Source of the DNA: Aureimonas sp. SA4125 | Lineage (GTDB): Bacteria; Pseudomonadota; Alphaproteobacteria; Rhizobiales; Rhizobiaceae | Assembly (NCBI RefSeq): GCF_019973775.1 | Contig: NZ_AP025033.1 | Location: 1-64,000, forward strand | Length of the DNA: 64,000 bases | Reading direction: 5' to 3' | In this document: one piece after another, positions 35,805 to 46,146 of the stretch | Layout: every line of letters begins with the position of its first letter | Position numbering within the stretch: position 1 is the stretch's first letter | Notes under the pieces: model-generated | The model's input: only the letters and a program-made list of their open reading frames with translations | Database searches by the model: none | Told to the model about the DNA's origin: nothing | Program-made: the position numbers and the translations under genes

Positions 35805-36979
35805 TATCCCGAAACCGCTTTCCCAGCGGCTCCGTCAATATCGTCGGCGCATACGAGTCCCCGCGACGCAAGTCACCCAACGTCCATCCGTACCAGATCC
35901 ATGCGGAAGTCATCGCCGCGGCGCTTGCCGATGCTGGCCTGACGGTTGCGGACGTGGACGGATTCGCCACGGCGGCATCGTTCCCGTCGGAAGCCGGCTG
36001 GCAGCTGAACGTCGTCGAGATCGCGGAGTACGTGGGCCTCGAACCGGCATGGGTTGATGGGACCGACATCGGAGGCGCGGCGACCCTCAGTCACGTCGGT
36101 CACGCGGTGGCCGCGATTCAAGCCGGACTCTGCGAGGTCGTCGTGGTCAGCTACGCTTCCTGCGGCCGCTCCTGGCCGCTGCCGGCGACGGATTTCAATA
36201 CCGGTCCGACGGGGCCGGGGCAGTACGAGGTTCCGTTCGGCATGTCCACGATCTCCGCGTATGCACTCGCGGCGACACGCTACATGCACCGCTATGGACT
36301 GCGCGCCGAACACCTCGCCGAAGTGGCGGTTCAGGCTCGGTCGAACGCGCACCGGAATCCCGACGCGATGTACCGCGATCCGATCACGGTCGACCACGTG
36401 CTGTCGTCCACCATGATCTCGACGCCGCTGCACAAGCTTGACTGCTGCGTCGTCAGCGACTCCGGTGGAGCCATCGTGATCACGTCGCGCGAGCGTGCCC
36501 GAGATACGCGCCGCGGCGGTCCGAGCGTCCTCGGGTTCGGCGAGGCCGTCAGCCACGGTCAGATGAACCAGATGGCGGAACTGACCACCACGAGCGCGGA
36601 ACGTTCGGGCCGGCGTGCCTTCGAAACGGCAGGCGTCGCACCGGCCGATATCCGCGTCGCCCAGATCTACGACTCGTTCACCATCACTGTGGCTCTCAGC
36701 CTCGAAGCCCTCGGACTCGTTCCACGGGGGGAGGTGGGCGATTTTCTGGCGAGCGGTGGCATAGGGCCGTCGGGAAGACTGCGCATCAACACGGACGGGG
36801 GCGGACTCTCCTCGAACCATTCCGGCAGGCGTGGAATGTACGCCGTCATCGAGGGCGTCCGCCAGCTTCGTGGAGAAAGCCCCGGCGTGCAGTTGGAGTC
36901 TCCCGAGCTGTGCCTTGTCAATGGAACGGGAGGTTGGCTGTCCGCGACGGCTACACTCCTACTGGGAGCGACGAGATGA
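35801..36979 (+). CDS. Thiolase-fold protein (Ltp2/SCP-x-like)
   Basis: This 392-residue thiolase-family protein resembles lipid-transfer-type thiolases: VNIVGAYESPRRKSPNVHPY, GLEPAWVDGTDIGGAATLSH, AQIYDSFTITVALSLEALGL and the C-terminal loop DGGGLSSNHSGRRGMYAVIE. In steroid side-chain degradation, Ltp2-type proteins form an aldolase with a DUF35 protein and act after a MaoC hydratase. The same trio follows here in order. A retro-aldol cleavage or thiolysis of a CoA ester is therefore inferred. Both ends overlap the adjacent genes (ATGA), indicating coupled synthesis. Confidence 0.82.
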   Translation: MISRNRFPSGSVNIVGAYESPRRKSPNVHPYQIHAEVIAAALADAGLTVADVDGFATAASFPSEAGWQLNVVEIAEYVGLEPAWVDGTDIGGAATLSHVGHAVAAIQAGLCEVVVVSYASCGRSWPLPATDFNTGPTGPGQYEVPFGMSTISAYALAATRYMHRYGLRAEHLAEVAVQARSNAHRNPDAMYRDPITVDHVLSSTMISTPLHKLDCCVVSDSGGAIVITSRERARDTRRGGPSVLGFGEAVSHGQMNQMAELTTTSAERSGRRAFETAGVAPADIRVAQIYDSFTITVALSLEALGLVPRGEVGDFLASGGIGPSGRLRINTDGGGLSSNHSGRRGMYAVIEGVRQLRGESPGVQLESPELCLVNGTGGWLSATATLLLGATR

Positions 36980-37383
36980 TAGAGATGGGTTCGGTTCTTC
37001 CCGTTCGGGACGAAGTATCCACCGTCTGGTTCGAGGCGGTGGACCGGGGCGAGCTTCTGATCCAGCTAGATCCGCTCACCGGCAATCACCAGATGTACCC
37101 CCGAGCCCATGTCGTCGGCGTCCCCGACCGGGCACCGGATTGGGTCAGGGCGTCGGGACGAGCCACGCTCTATTCGTTCACGGTCGTAAAGCGTTCCGTG
37201 CATCCCCAGTTCTCGACTTTCGTCCCATTCGTCATCGGCATCGTCGAGCTCGAGGAGGGGCCACGCCTGACAAGTTGGGTCGTCGATGTTCCGGAAGACC
37301 AGCTCCGTTGCGATCTGCCGTTGAGCGTCGTCTTTCGTGAGATCCACCCTGGCCTTCGCTTGCCCTGCTTTACGAAGGCGTGA
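36976..37383 (+). CDS. DUF35 OB-fold partner protein of the thiolase
   Basis: This 135-residue protein has the DUF35 layout: helical N terminus (STVWFEAVDRGELLIQLDPL), a linker where relatives carry a Cys4 zinc ribbon, and an OB fold (SGRATLYSFTVVKRSVHPQF, FVIGIVELEEGPRLTSWVVD). The ribbon cysteines are absent here (GNHQMYPRAHVVGVPD), which is seen in some thiolase partners and means no zinc site. ATG 36976 overlaps the thiolase stop (ATGA); a longer upstream reading is a thiolase shadow. It probably forms a complex with the thiolase-like protein. Confidence 0.82.
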   Translation: MIEMGSVLPVRDEVSTVWFEAVDRGELLIQLDPLTGNHQMYPRAHVVGVPDRAPDWVRASGRATLYSFTVVKRSVHPQFSTFVPFVIGIVELEEGPRLTSWVVDVPEDQLRCDLPLSVVFREIHPGLRLPCFTKA

Positions 37384-37384
37384 A

Positions 37385-37828
37385 ATGGAAATGACATTCG
37401 ACGAAATCGAAGTCGGGGCCGAGTACCATTCGGCAGGTCGGACCATCACCGAGACCGACATAATCAACTTCGCGGGTCTCAGCGGCGACTTCAATTCGCT
37501 CCACACCGACGACCAGTGGGTGCGAGACAACACGGACTATCCCGGCCGCATTGCACATGGGCTTCTCGTCCATGCGATCGGAGAGGGACTGCGATGCAAG
37601 TCACTCGACGAATGGAAGATACTCGCTTTCCTGGAAACCCAGCGAAGGATGCTGCTGCCCGTCCTTCCCGGCGACCGGATCTCACAGACCTACAAGGTTG
37701 CCTGGAAGAAACCGAGTTCGAAACAGCCCACACGCGGCGTCGTCGAGGTCGAGGTGACGATCGTCAATCAGCGGGGCGAGATCGTACAGACTGGCCACAA
37801 CAGGTACATGATCGGAGGGTGCGAGTGA
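37385..37828 (+). CDS. MaoC-family (R)-specific enoyl-CoA hydratase
   Basis: This 147-residue hot-dog-fold protein carries the hydratase motif FAGLSGDFNSLHTDDQW (about 29-45), with the catalytic Asp and His in place; the usual Pro of N-P-L-H is Ser. The following PGRIAHGLLVHAIGEGL matches the family. It would hydrate an enoyl-CoA, supplying the 3-hydroxyacyl-CoA for the thiolase/DUF35 pair or the SDR. It starts one base after the DUF35 stop and its stop overlaps the SDR start (TGATG). Confidence 0.88.
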   Translation: MEMTFDEIEVGAEYHSAGRTITETDIINFAGLSGDFNSLHTDDQWVRDNTDYPGRIAHGLLVHAIGEGLRCKSLDEWKILAFLETQRRMLLPVLPGDRISQTYKVAWKKPSSKQPTRGVVEVEVTIVNQRGEIVQTGHNRYMIGGCE

Positions 37829-38565
37829 TGCGTGGGATCGCCGAGAAGGTCTATATCGTCACAGGCGCCGCGCAGGGCATCGGCAAGGCCACTGCTTCCA
37901 GGCTCCATGAGGAAGGAGCGCAGGTTGTCCTCGCTGACCGGAATGTCAGCGGCGTCCACCGACTGGAGGAGGAGATCAACGGTTCTGGAGGCCGAGCATT
38001 TGCCGTCGTCCTGGATGTCGCCATACGCGAAAGCTGGTCGGCAGCCGTCGGAAAGATCATCGAACATTTCGGTCGTATCGATGGGCTGGTCAACAATGCA
38101 GGGCTGACCCGCGACCGTTCGCTCCTCAAGATGACCGATGAGGACTGGCATTCGGTGGTCGACGTGAACCTCCGCGGCGCGTGGCTCGGATGCCAATCGG
38201 TCGTTCCCCATATGACCACATCCGGAGGCTCGATCGTGAATCTATCGTCGGAGTCACGCTGGGGGGCGTTCGGTCAGTCAAACTATTCAGCGGCCAAATC
38301 CGGTCTTGTCGGTCTCACGCGGACCGTTGCACTCGAGTGTGCGCGACATGGGATCAGGTCGAATGCGGTAGCGCCCGGGGCGACATCTACGCCTATGGTT
38401 GAAGCTGTTCCTGAAGAAGTTCGGAACGGGTGGAAAAGCAGCATTCCGATGAAACGGGAGGCGGACCCCTCCGAAATCGCTTCCGTGATCGTTTTCCTTC
38501 TTTCCGACGATGCGAGCTACGTAACGGGACAGATACTCGGAGTGAACGGCGGTTCCGCAATATAG
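37828..38565 (+). CDS. SDR-family oxidoreductase (FabG-like)
   Basis: This 245-residue classical short-chain dehydrogenase has the cofactor motif VTGAAQGIG (about 11-19), NNAG (about 87-90), the catalytic Ser in NLSSESRWG and Tyr-Lys in SNYSAAKSG (about 150-158), and ends with VTGQILGVNGGSAI. It probably oxidises a 3-hydroxyacyl-CoA or an aldehyde/alcohol product of the pathway. It is the last gene of the operon; ATG 37828 shares one base with the MaoC stop. A longer upstream frame is only a shadow. Confidence 0.9.
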   Translation: MRGIAEKVYIVTGAAQGIGKATASRLHEEGAQVVLADRNVSGVHRLEEEINGSGGRAFAVVLDVAIRESWSAAVGKIIEHFGRIDGLVNNAGLTRDRSLLKMTDEDWHSVVDVNLRGAWLGCQSVVPHMTTSGGSIVNLSSESRWGAFGQSNYSAAKSGLVGLTRTVALECARHGIRSNAVAPGATSTPMVEAVPEEVRNGWKSSIPMKREADPSEIASVIVFLLSDDASYVTGQILGVNGGSAI

Positions 38566-38688
38566 AGCGACAACTCTTTTATAAAGAATCGAATACGTGA
38601 CGAATATATTAGATAGATTAATGAGTTACAGTATTATTTGGAAGACGTGTATGGCACGGCAGACATTACACGAATAAGGAGTAGTGAA
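38566..38688. other. AT-rich spacer before the carboxylesterase
   Basis: About 120 bases, AT-rich from 38573 to 38640 (TTTTATAAAG, GAATATATTAGATAG). It ends with the ribosome site AAGGAG at 38677-38682. The composition shift hints that the esterase gene arrived separately. Confidence 0.4.
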
Positions 38689-40251
38689 ATGAAGTTGACC
38701 CTATGCTTTGCGATTGCTTCGTGTGTGACGATATCGGGAGGATCGGTGTCTACAAATCAGGACGATCCGTTGAAGGTGGAAACGGCGCAAGGTTCCGTGA
38801 TCGGAGTTAGTAAAGGGGTATATTCCGAATACCTCGGTATTCCATATGCAAAGCCGCCAGTCGGCGACCTACGTTGGACTGCACCTGTCGCGCCGGAAAA
38901 ACACTCTGCACAGCTCTACGCTGATCGCTTCTCGTCAAAATGCGTACAGCTCGAGGGCAAGAAGGTTATCGGTTCCGAGGACTGCCTCTACCTGAACGTC
39001 TATCGCCCCGACCAAGCCGCCACTAAGAAGCTGCCTGTTCTTTTCTTCATTCACGGAGGCGGGCTGCTCACTGGCTCGGCGCAGATGGCGGACGGCGCTG
39101 CGCTGGCATCGGAAAACAACGTCATCCTCGTGACTATCAACTATCGGCTGAATGGGTTCGGATTCTTCGCGCATCCCGGGCTCAGTAACGCGGGCGGCGG
39201 CGGCTCGGGAAACTACGGTCTTCTGGACCAGCAGATGGCCATGAAATGGGTACAGGATAACATCGCGAACTTCGGAGGTGATCCCGCAAATGTCACGATA
39301 TTTGGATATTCTTCCGGCGGCATATCTGTGTTCGCGCACCTTGCTTCACCTTCATCCAAGGGGTTGTTCCAGAAAGCGGTGGCACTGAGCGGCGCCTGGT
39401 ACCCGAGGGGCCGTACACTAGCGCAGGCGGAGCAATCCGGCATTGCCGATGCGAAAACGTGGGGATGTGTCGGCGACGCCGCGAAGCAGCTGGGCTGTGT
39501 TCGAGAGCAATCGATCGACAGGGTCGTCGTCGCGACTACGCCGCCGGGCGAGTTCGAATTCGTACCACTGATCGACAACGTCGTGCTGACGGAAAGCCTC
39601 GAGGACGCGTTGCAAAGCGGGCGGTACAATCGAGTGCCGTTCATCACCGGCACGACGCAGAACGAGCAAAGCAGGTACATGTTCGGCAGCGAGCCAAAAA
39701 CTGCGGAAAATTTCGCGGAGTCGGCCGCAGCATTCAATTCTGCGATGTCGGACCAGCCGGTCACCGCGGCTGCCATTGCTGCGGAATACCCTCTCTCGGA
39801 CTACGTAAATCCGACACAGGCCTACGCTGCGACTGGCACTGATTTCACGATCGCTTGCCAGCAGCTGAAGCTCGCCGACAGCATGGTGAAACATGATCCG
39901 CGGGTATGGGTCTTCCAGTTTGCATCGAAGATCAATCCGCCGCCGCCATTCGAGGTTCCGGCCTGGTACGGTGACATCGGCAACTATCATGCTGTCGATC
40001 ACGACTACTGGTTCAGCAATTTCTCGTCGCCGGTTTCCGCGAACATCCTCGACCTTTCCGCCAAGATGCGTGCCTATCTCACAAGCTTCGCGGCCGACGG
40101 CGATCCCAACGACGGCAAACTCCCTTTATGGAAACCTCTTCCGGAGTCGTCGCAGTCAGTCATGAATTTTGCCACCCCGCTCGACCCGAACTGGAACGCA
40201 CGCAAAGAGCATCACTGCGAATTCTGGAACGGATACAATCTCAACCTGTGA
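38689..40251 (+). CDS. Secreted type-B carboxylesterase
   Basis: This 520-residue alpha/beta-hydrolase of the carboxylesterase/PnbA family has an N-terminal signal sequence (MKLTLCFAIASCVTISGGSV), possibly a lipoprotein-like Cys at residue 12. Family motifs: QGSVIGVSKGVYSEYLGIPY, SEDCLYLNVYRP, oxyanion hole FFIHGGGLLTGSA, the nucleophile elbow FGYSSGG (GESAGG in most relatives), and a candidate His in YHAVDHDYWF. The start at 38689 is supported by AAGGAG. It would hydrolyse esters outside the cytoplasm. It is a separate transcription unit; whether it supplies the acid used by the upstream operon is speculation. Confidence 0.87.
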   Translation: MKLTLCFAIASCVTISGGSVSTNQDDPLKVETAQGSVIGVSKGVYSEYLGIPYAKPPVGDLRWTAPVAPEKHSAQLYADRFSSKCVQLEGKKVIGSEDCLYLNVYRPDQAATKKLPVLFFIHGGGLLTGSAQMADGAALASENNVILVTINYRLNGFGFFAHPGLSNAGGGGSGNYGLLDQQMAMKWVQDNIANFGGDPANVTIFGYSSGGISVFAHLASPSSKGLFQKAVALSGAWYPRGRTLAQAEQSGIADAKTWGCVGDAAKQLGCVREQSIDRVVVATTPPGEFEFVPLIDNVVLTESLEDALQSGRYNRVPFITGTTQNEQSRYMFGSEPKTAENFAESAAAFNSAMSDQPVTAAAIAAEYPLSDYVNPTQAYAATGTDFTIACQQLKLADSMVKHDPRVWVFQFASKINPPPPFEVPAWYGDIGNYHAVDHDYWFSNFSSPVSANILDLSAKMRAYLTSFAADGDPNDGKLPLWKPLPESSQSVMNFATPLDPNWNARKEHHCEFWNGYNLNL

Positions 40252-40645
40252 TTGGCGCAATCGCGAGTTTATTCGAAGCGGAGAGTTGAAAGCATCGGGC
40301 AACCGATCGCATGTTTCCGGATGTCGCCATCGTCCCTTCCATCAAGTGTCTTCGTGATCTCTGTTCTGTGGGCAGTCGAAGACGCTGACTTTGTCGTGGC
40401 TATTGCCTGGCCCTATCGTTTCAGCGAGCTAAAGAGAGCTGACCGAGGCTTTCAATTGAGTTAAGTAGCAATTTTCAAATGTGAAATTGACGATTGCATA
40501 ATATAGCTTATGGAACCTGATATCTTTTCTCTGACCGGCTCGCCTGTCGTAACACCATACACGATCCAGCTCATTTCGGCGAGACGTCAGCAGGCGCCTT
40601 TGGATTTCGGCTCGACGGACGTTCATAAGACGGCTCATGTGCCGT
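40252..40645. other. 394-base gap between esterase and traG
   Basis: No gene is supported; small frames here lack motifs. The part around 40440-40520 is AT-rich. This is where the catabolic segment meets the conjugation backbone. Confidence 0.4.
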
Positions 40646-42577
40646 TTACGGGTTCCTTTCCGCCTCTTTCCGATGAAACCGGTTCTCACCGACACAGGCG
40701 CTCATGTCCCTGCGCCGGAAGTAGATCGCCCGCCCGCAGCGAAGCGGCGGATTGCCTGCCGTGAAGACGATCTGCTCGTCGGCGCGCATCTGCATGACCT
40801 CGTGCGGCAGGATCAGCGGACGGCGCGACAGCTGCTTCGAACGCGTCCGCGACGAGCCGCCCATCTTGGAGCTTCGGCTGATCTGGTCGACCTCGATCGT
40901 GGTGTCACCGCATCGCTTCGAGATGTAGTCGGCGGTCTCGGGATCGTTGATCGCAGCGAACGACATCCAGGAGACGGATTCAAACCATTTCGAGCTGGCG
41001 TCGCGGCCGCCATAAGCCTCGCGCATCTGGCCGATCGACTGGAAGAGCATCACCAGCGTGATGCCGTATTTGCGCCCGGCGTCTCGTGCGGTCTCGAGGA
41101 TGCGGAGATAGCCAAGACGGGCGACCTCGTCGAGGAGGAAGAGGGTGCGATCGCGCACCGCACCGTTGCGGTTGTAGATCGCGTTGAGGAAGGAGCCGAT
41201 GATGACGCGTGCGAGCCCCGGATGGTTCTCCAGCGTTTTCAGGTCGAGATTGATGAATACGTCGATGCCGCCCGTCGCTAACTCCTCGGTGGTGAAGCTG
41301 GAGCCGGAGACGATGGCTGCATAGTTGGCATAGCTCAGCCAGTGAGTCTCCTTCACGGCATTGGCGTAGACCCCGGAAAAAGTCTCGGGCGTCATCGCGA
41401 TGAACGGCGCGACATTCTCTTTCACGAAGTCGGATTCAGAGCTGTCGTAGATCGCTTGGAGACGGCCGCGAAGTTTTGGCTCCGGCTCGGCGAGGTTCGC
41501 GCGGACCTGCCGCAGGTGCTGGTGCTCCGGCTCGGTGTGCCCGGAGAGACACACGTCGGCGATGAGCGCCGTCAGAAGCTGCAAGGCGGAGGCGCGGAAG
41601 AAGTCGTCATGGGCAGAGCCAGCCCTCGGCATGTCGGTGATGATCCAGGAGGCGACGCTCGCGATATCCTCTTCCTTGGTGCCGCCATGACGCCCGATCC
41701 AATCGAGCGCGTTGAAACCGATCTCGGGCGACTTGGGATCGAGGACGAAGACGCCGCGGCCCGCGGCGCGGCGATGCGCCGAGACCATTGGCGCTACTTC
41801 GTTCGAGGGATCGAGCGCGACGAGGGCCGATCCCCATTTGAGCGCGGTCGGGATCGTGACGGAGGTCGTCTTAAAGCCACCGGAGCCGGCGAAGACGATG
41901 CCGTGGGTCGAGCCGAAAGCGCCGTCGAAGCAGAGGAGGGAAGCGCGTCCGCCACCGCCCCATGTGTCGCGATCGTCCGCACGAAACGATCGGTTCGCCA
42001 CGCTGTCCTTGTCGACGCGGGACCGCTCACCGACGACGATGCCGCCCGCGTCGGGCAAGAGCCGACCCGCATCCGTCATGCTCATCCAGTCGGATTCGCC
42101 ATGGACCGCGCGTTTGCCGCGAAGACGCCGCGGTCGCGGCTCGGCGAAGGCTGCATTGCCCTTGAGGGCGACGCGCAGTGCAAACACCCCGCAGAGAAGC
42201 GCGACCGCGCCGCCGCCCACCGTCGCGGGATCGACATAGCCGATGATCTGTTCTCCTGCCGGCAGTCGATCGGTGAAGGCGTGAACCCGTGCGGCTTCGC
42301 GCATCGTGGCGAGGACGACGATGGCGCTGGACCCGAGGAAAGCTCCCCATCCTGCTGCGCGGATCGCAACAGACCCGGCACAGGCAAAAAGGAAGACGAA
42401 CCCGATAGCTCCGCCGGCGATGTAGGGCAAGGCGATGCCGATCTGCCCGAAAGTTCGCTGAGCCGTCGTCGTCGATCCGAAGGCGGCTAGAGTGCTTTCC
42501 ATCCCGGTGAAGCCGACGCAGGCCCCGACCATCATCACCGGCGGTGCGACCAGCAGCGCGAGCCTACTCGGCTTCAT
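40646..42577 (-). CDS. traG: Conjugal transfer coupling protein TraG
   Basis: This 643-residue VirD4/TraG-type coupling ATPase would link the relaxosome to the Trb mating channel. The N terminus has two to three membrane segments (about 5-25, 45-85, 118-138). Walker A is GSGGFKTTS (about 231-239), a variant with Phe before Lys that is normal in this group. Walker B-like [20 protein letters not shown] lies near residue 470. It overlaps traD by 14 bases and is the last gene of the traC-traD-traG unit. With the relaxase gene missing, its substrate would have to come from elsewhere. Confidence 0.92.
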   Translation of the reverse strand: MKPSRLALLVAPPVMMVGACVGFTGMESTLAAFGSTTTAQRTFGQIGIALPYIAGGAIGFVFLFACAGSVAIRAAGWGAFLGSSAIVVLATMREAARVHAFTDRLPAGEQIIGYVDPATVGGGAVALLCGVFALRVALKGNAAFAEPRPRRLRGKRAVHGESDWMSMTDAGRLLPDAGGIVVGERSRVDKDSVANRSFRADDRDTWGGGGRASLLCFDGAFGSTHGIVFAGSGGFKTTSVTIPTALKWGSALVALDPSNEVAPMVSAHRRAAGRGVFVLDPKSPEIGFNALDWIGRHGGTKEEDIASVASWIITDMPRAGSAHDDFFRASALQLLTALIADVCLSGHTEPEHQHLRQVRANLAEPEPKLRGRLQAIYDSSESDFVKENVAPFIAMTPETFSGVYANAVKETHWLSYANYAAIVSGSSFTTEELATGGIDVFINLDLKTLENHPGLARVIIGSFLNAIYNRNGAVRDRTLFLLDEVARLGYLRILETARDAGRKYGITLVMLFQSIGQMREAYGGRDASSKWFESVSWMSFAAINDPETADYISKRCGDTTIEVDQISRSSKMGGSSRTRSKQLSRRPLILPHEVMQMRADEQIVFTAGNPPLRCGRAIYFRRRDMSACVGENRFHRKEAERNP

Positions 42578-42779
42578 CGCCGAACACCTTTGCGCCGATT
42601 GCCGTCAGACGATCACGTTCCTCGCCATTCCCCTTCAGCCGCCCAGCGGCGTCGATCAGGAGTCCGAGGAGCAGCGCACGCTTTTCGTAGCGCAGACCCG
42701 CCTTCACAATGAGACCGCCGAGCTGGATTTTCTCGCGGGTGTCCTTCTTCCGGTCGTCGCTCTGGCTCGATCGGTGCAT
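42564..42779 (-). CDS. traD: Conjugal transfer protein TraD
   Basis: This 71-residue protein contains [20 protein letters not shown] and [15 protein letters not shown], typical of the small TraD of Ti/Sym-type plasmids (a TraC/TraD-family relaxosome accessory). The start ATG 42779 gives the usual length of 71; a longer frame to 42881 is a shadow of traC. It overlaps traG and lies four bases after the traC stop. Confidence 0.85.
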   Translation of the reverse strand: MHRSSQSDDRKKDTREKIQLGGLIVKAGLRYEKRALLLGLLIDAAGRLKGNGEERDRLTAIGAKVFGDEAE

Positions 42780-42783
42780 TCGC

Positions 42784-42868
42784 TCAAGCCTCAGCAATTG
42801 GGCCCGGAGGCGGGCCAGACGGGACCGTCGCGGTGGCTGACGGCTTGGCAGTCTTTCCATTTCCACCC
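42784..42868 (-). pseudogene. traC: 3' remnant of traC, cut by the IS21-family element
   Basis: Only the last 27 or so codons remain ([20 protein letters not shown] ... AEA), the Pro/Ala-rich tail expected at the end of TraC just before traD. The IS21-family end begins exactly at 42869. The N-terminal relaxosome domain is gone. Confidence 0.7.
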
Positions 42869-42970
42869 TGTTGATTTCCACCCGGAACTGACCCGGGACA
42901 GCGCCTGATTTCCACTGAGATTTGACCCATGTGACCTTTCCCCGAGCGCGGCGAGCGAGGGGACAATGGA

Positions 42971-44512
42971 GTGATCTACATGGGACTTTTGAACGTCATC
43001 CGCCGCTTGGCTTTGCGAGAGAAGCTACCGATCCGAGAGATAGCCAGGCGGACCGGGCTCTCGCGGAACACCATCAAGAAGTATCTGAAGGCCGGCACGA
43101 TCGAGCCGAAGTTCTCGGTGCCGGAGCGGCCGAGCAAGCTCGACCCGTTCTCCGACAAGCTTGCAGCCTGGCTGAAGGCCGAAGCATCAAAGTCACGTAA
43201 GCAGCGCCGGCCTTTGACGCACTTGCATGCAGATCTCGTCGCTCTCGGGTTCACCGGTTCCTACAACCGTGTGGCCGCGTTCGCCCGCGAATGGCTTGCG
43301 GAGCGGCAGCGCGAGCAGCAAACGACAGGGCGCGGCATCTTCGTTCCCCTGTCTTTCCGCCCCGGCGAAGCCTTCCAGTTCGACTGGAGCGAGGACCATG
43401 CGGTGATCGGCGGCGACCGCACCAGGCTTCAGGTCGCGCATATCAAGCTGGCGCACAGCCGAGTGTTCCTCGTCCGTGCCTATCTGCTCCAGACCCACGA
43501 GATGCTGTTTGACGCTCATTGGCACGCCTTCCGCGTCTTCGGCGGCGTGCCTGAGCGCGGCATCTACGACAACATGAGAACGGCGGTAGACCGCGTCGGA
43601 CGCGGCAAGGAACGCCAGATCAACCTGCGTTTCCTCGCCATGACAAACCACTATGTCTTCAAGCCGGAGTTCTGCAATCCGGCCTCTGGTTGGGAGAAAG
43701 GGCAAGTCGAGAAGAACGTGCAGGATGCGCGGCCGCGTCTGTGGCAGCCGATGCCGAACTTTCCCGATCTCGCCACGCTGAATGCCTGGCTCGAGCAGCG
43801 TTGTCTGGAGCTCTGGCGGGAGATCCCACATGGCCGTCTTGCCGGGACCGTCGCCGATGTCTGGGCCGAAGAGCAGCCCACCTTGATGTCGCTACCGCCT
43901 GCCTTCGACGGGTTCGTCGAGCAGAGCAAGCGCGTCTCGCCTACTTGCCTGATCAGCTTCGAACGCAACCGCTACAGCGTGCCGGCTTCTTTTGCGAACA
44001 GGCCCGTCAGCCTCCGTGTCTACCCGGATCGTCTGGTCATTGCGGCCGAGGGGCAAATCTTGTGCGAGCATGAACGGCGGATCGAGCGATCGCATCATCT
44101 GCCGCCGCGAACGATCTACGACTGGCATCATTATCTGGCGGTGATCCAGCGCAAGCCCGGCGCGCTGCGCAACGGTGCTCCTTTCGCTGAACTGCCGTCA
44201 GGCTTCCGGCGATTGCAGGATCAGATGTTGCGACGGCCCGGTGGCGATCGCGAGATGGTCGATATCCTTGCCCTGGTCCTGCACCATGATGAGCAGGCGG
44301 TGCTGGCCGCAGTGGAGCTGGCACTGTCAGAGGGGGTCGCCACCAAGACCCACGTGCTCAACATCCTGCACCGTCTGATCGACGGAAAGACGATCGACGG
44401 CCCGGCCATCGACACGCCGCAAACGCTGCTGCTGCGCCGAGAGCCCAAGGCCAATGTCGAGCGCTACGACGATTTGCGCGCCCGCAGGAGTGGAGGCCGC
44501 CATGCGTCATGA
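42971..44512 (+). CDS. istA: IS21-family transposase IstA
   Basis: This 513-residue transposase has an N-terminal helix-turn-helix ([20 protein letters not shown], about 16-35), an integrase-type DDE core ([20 protein letters not shown] near 140, [20 protein letters not shown] near 200) and a C-terminal domain with [20 protein letters not shown]. The frame is intact. Start GTG 42971 or ATG 42980. It overlaps istB by 11 bases, as is usual in IS21. Confidence 0.93.
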   Translation: MIYMGLLNVIRRLALREKLPIREIARRTGLSRNTIKKYLKAGTIEPKFSVPERPSKLDPFSDKLAAWLKAEASKSRKQRRPLTHLHADLVALGFTGSYNRVAAFAREWLAERQREQQTTGRGIFVPLSFRPGEAFQFDWSEDHAVIGGDRTRLQVAHIKLAHSRVFLVRAYLLQTHEMLFDAHWHAFRVFGGVPERGIYDNMRTAVDRVGRGKERQINLRFLAMTNHYVFKPEFCNPASGWEKGQVEKNVQDARPRLWQPMPNFPDLATLNAWLEQRCLELWREIPHGRLAGTVADVWAEEQPTLMSLPPAFDGFVEQSKRVSPTCLISFERNRYSVPASFANRPVSLRVYPDRLVIAAEGQILCEHERRIERSHHLPPRTIYDWHHYLAVIQRKPGALRNGAPFAELPSGFRRLQDQMLRRPGGDREMVDILALVLHHDEQAVLAAVELALSEGVATKTHVLNILHRLIDGKTIDGPAIDTPQTLLLRREPKANVERYDDLRARRSGGRHAS

Positions 44513-45323
44513 TCCCGCCAGCGGCGCCGTCGTCATCATGCTGCGCAGCCTCAAGATGTATGGCATGGCCCAGGCCGTCACCGACCTGATTGAGCAAGGC
44601 GCGCCTGCCTTCGAAGCCGCCGTGCCGATCCTGACGCAGCTCCTCAAGGCCGAGATGGCGGAACGCGAGGTGCGCTCGATCGCCTATCACATGAAGGCAG
44701 CACGCTTCCCGGCCTACAAGGATCTGGCGGGCTTCGACTTCTCAGCCAGCGAGATCAACGAGGCCACGGTGCGCCAGCTCCATCGCTGCGAGTTCATCGA
44801 AGGAATGGAGAATGTCGTGCTGATCGGCGGGCCGGGCACGGGCAAAACCCATGTCGCGACCGCCCTTGGCGTTCAGGCCGTCGAGCATTATCGCCGGAAA
44901 GTTCGGTTCTTCTCGACCATCGAACTCGTCAACATGCTCGAACAGGAGAAAGCCAAGGGCAAAGCCGGCCAACTGGCCGAGACCCTCGTCCGTCTCGATC
45001 TCGTGATCCTGGACGAGCTTGGATACCTGCCATTCAGTGCCTCAGGCGGTGCGCTGCTCTTCCACCTGCTGAGCAAGCTCTACGAGCGCACCAGCGTCGT
45101 CATCACGACCAATCTGAGCTTCAGCGAATGGGCCACCGTCTTCGGCGATGCCAAGATGACCACCGCGCTGCTCGATCGCCTCACACATCGTTGCCACATC
45201 CTGGAGACTGGAAATGACAGCTTCCGCTTCAGAGCCAGCACCGACGCCGCCTGGACTTGCCCCCTTTTAGTGGAGAGCGTTTTGATTACGCGGCGGCCAG
45301 TCGTTCGAACTGGACGGGGCTGA
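44502..45323 (+). pseudogene. istB: IstB helper ATPase, C terminus displaced by an IS3-family insertion
   Basis: Residues 1-250 are intact: [20 protein letters not shown], Walker [14 protein letters not shown], Walker [21 protein letters not shown]. At 45252 the IS3-type element enters after RASTDA; the frame then runs into the IS and stops at 45323, adding foreign residues. The original tail (TRKRKESAHALTHT) resumes at 46491-46538 beyond the insertion. Only about 14 C-terminal residues were replaced, so some activity is conceivable. Confidence 0.85.
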
Positions 45324-46146
45324 TGAAGTCGAGCGCGGAATGGCGCCGGACGGGGTTGTAGAAGCTGTCGATGTAGCGGCCGATGGCCGCCTTCGCCTCG
45401 GTCCTGGTCTGGAAGACGGTGCGCCAGACCAGCTCGGATTTCAACGTCTTGAAGAAGGTCTCGACCATCGCATTATCATAGCAGTTGCCCTTGCCGGACA
45501 TCGAGATCAGCACGTCGTACCTGCGTAGCTCGGCCTGATAGTCGATCGAGCAATATTGGCTGCCGCGGTCAGAATGATGGATCAGGCCGGTTTTCGGGCG
45601 GCGCAGGACGAGGGCCTTGCGGAGCGCCTCGAGAGCCAACTCCTTGTGTAGACGATCGCTGACGGCCCAGCCGACGACGCGCCGGGCGAACAGGTCGATG
45701 ACGACGGCGAGATACAGCCAGCCCTCTCGCGTCCAAACATAGGAGATGTCGGCTCCCCACTTCTCGTCCCGGCGTTCGGTCGCGAAGTCCTGATCAAGGA
45801 GGTTCGGCGCGATCGGGAAGGCGTGCAGGCTGTCCGTCGTTCGCTTGAACCGCCGCTTCTGCCGGGCCTTGAGGCCGTTCTCGCGCATCAGGCGCGCTGT
45901 CCGACGGCGCCCGATAGCGATCCCCTCGGCCTGGAGTTCATGCCGCATGCGAGGACTCCCATAGGTGCCGTTCGACAACCGAAACGCCGAGCGGACATGC
46001 GCCAGAAGCACCATGTCGCGCTGCTGCCGGCGGCAGGCCGGTCGATCCTTCCATGCAAAATAGCCGCTCGAGCTGACGCCGAGGACCTTGCAGAGACGCT
46101 GGACGGGGAATTCTTCTTTCGCCGCATCGATGAGTTCGAACCTCAC
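45286..46146 (-). CDS. IS3-family transposase OrfB
   Basis: This 286-residue integrase-fold transposase has an HTH_21 segment ([20 protein letters not shown], about 61-80) and the DDE core: [20 protein letters not shown] with the first Asp, [11 protein letters not shown] with the second, and [20 protein letters not shown] with the Glu. The tail [19 protein letters not shown] is standard. Its start overlaps the end of OrfA by four bases (45286-46146 versus 46143-46451), so an OrfAB fusion by -1 frameshifting is likely. Confidence 0.93.
   Translation of the reverse strand: MRFELIDAAKEEFPVQRLCKVLGVSSSGYFAWKDRPACRRQQRDMVLLAHVRSAFRLSNGTYGSPRMRHELQAEGIAIGRRRTARLMRENGLKARQKRRFKRTTDSLHAFPIAPNLLDQDFATERRDEKWGADISYVWTREGWLYLAVVIDLFARRVVGWAVSDRLHKELALEALRKALVLRRPKTGLIHHSDRGSQYCSIDYQAELRRYDVLISMSGKGNCYDNAMVETFFKTLKSELVWRTVFQTRTEAKAAIGRYIDSFYNPVRRHSALDFISPVQFERLAAA

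Noticed and set aside
41342..42490. Plus-strand frame of 382 codons inside traG
   Set aside because: It is antisense to the coupling-protein gene and shows no recognisable motif.
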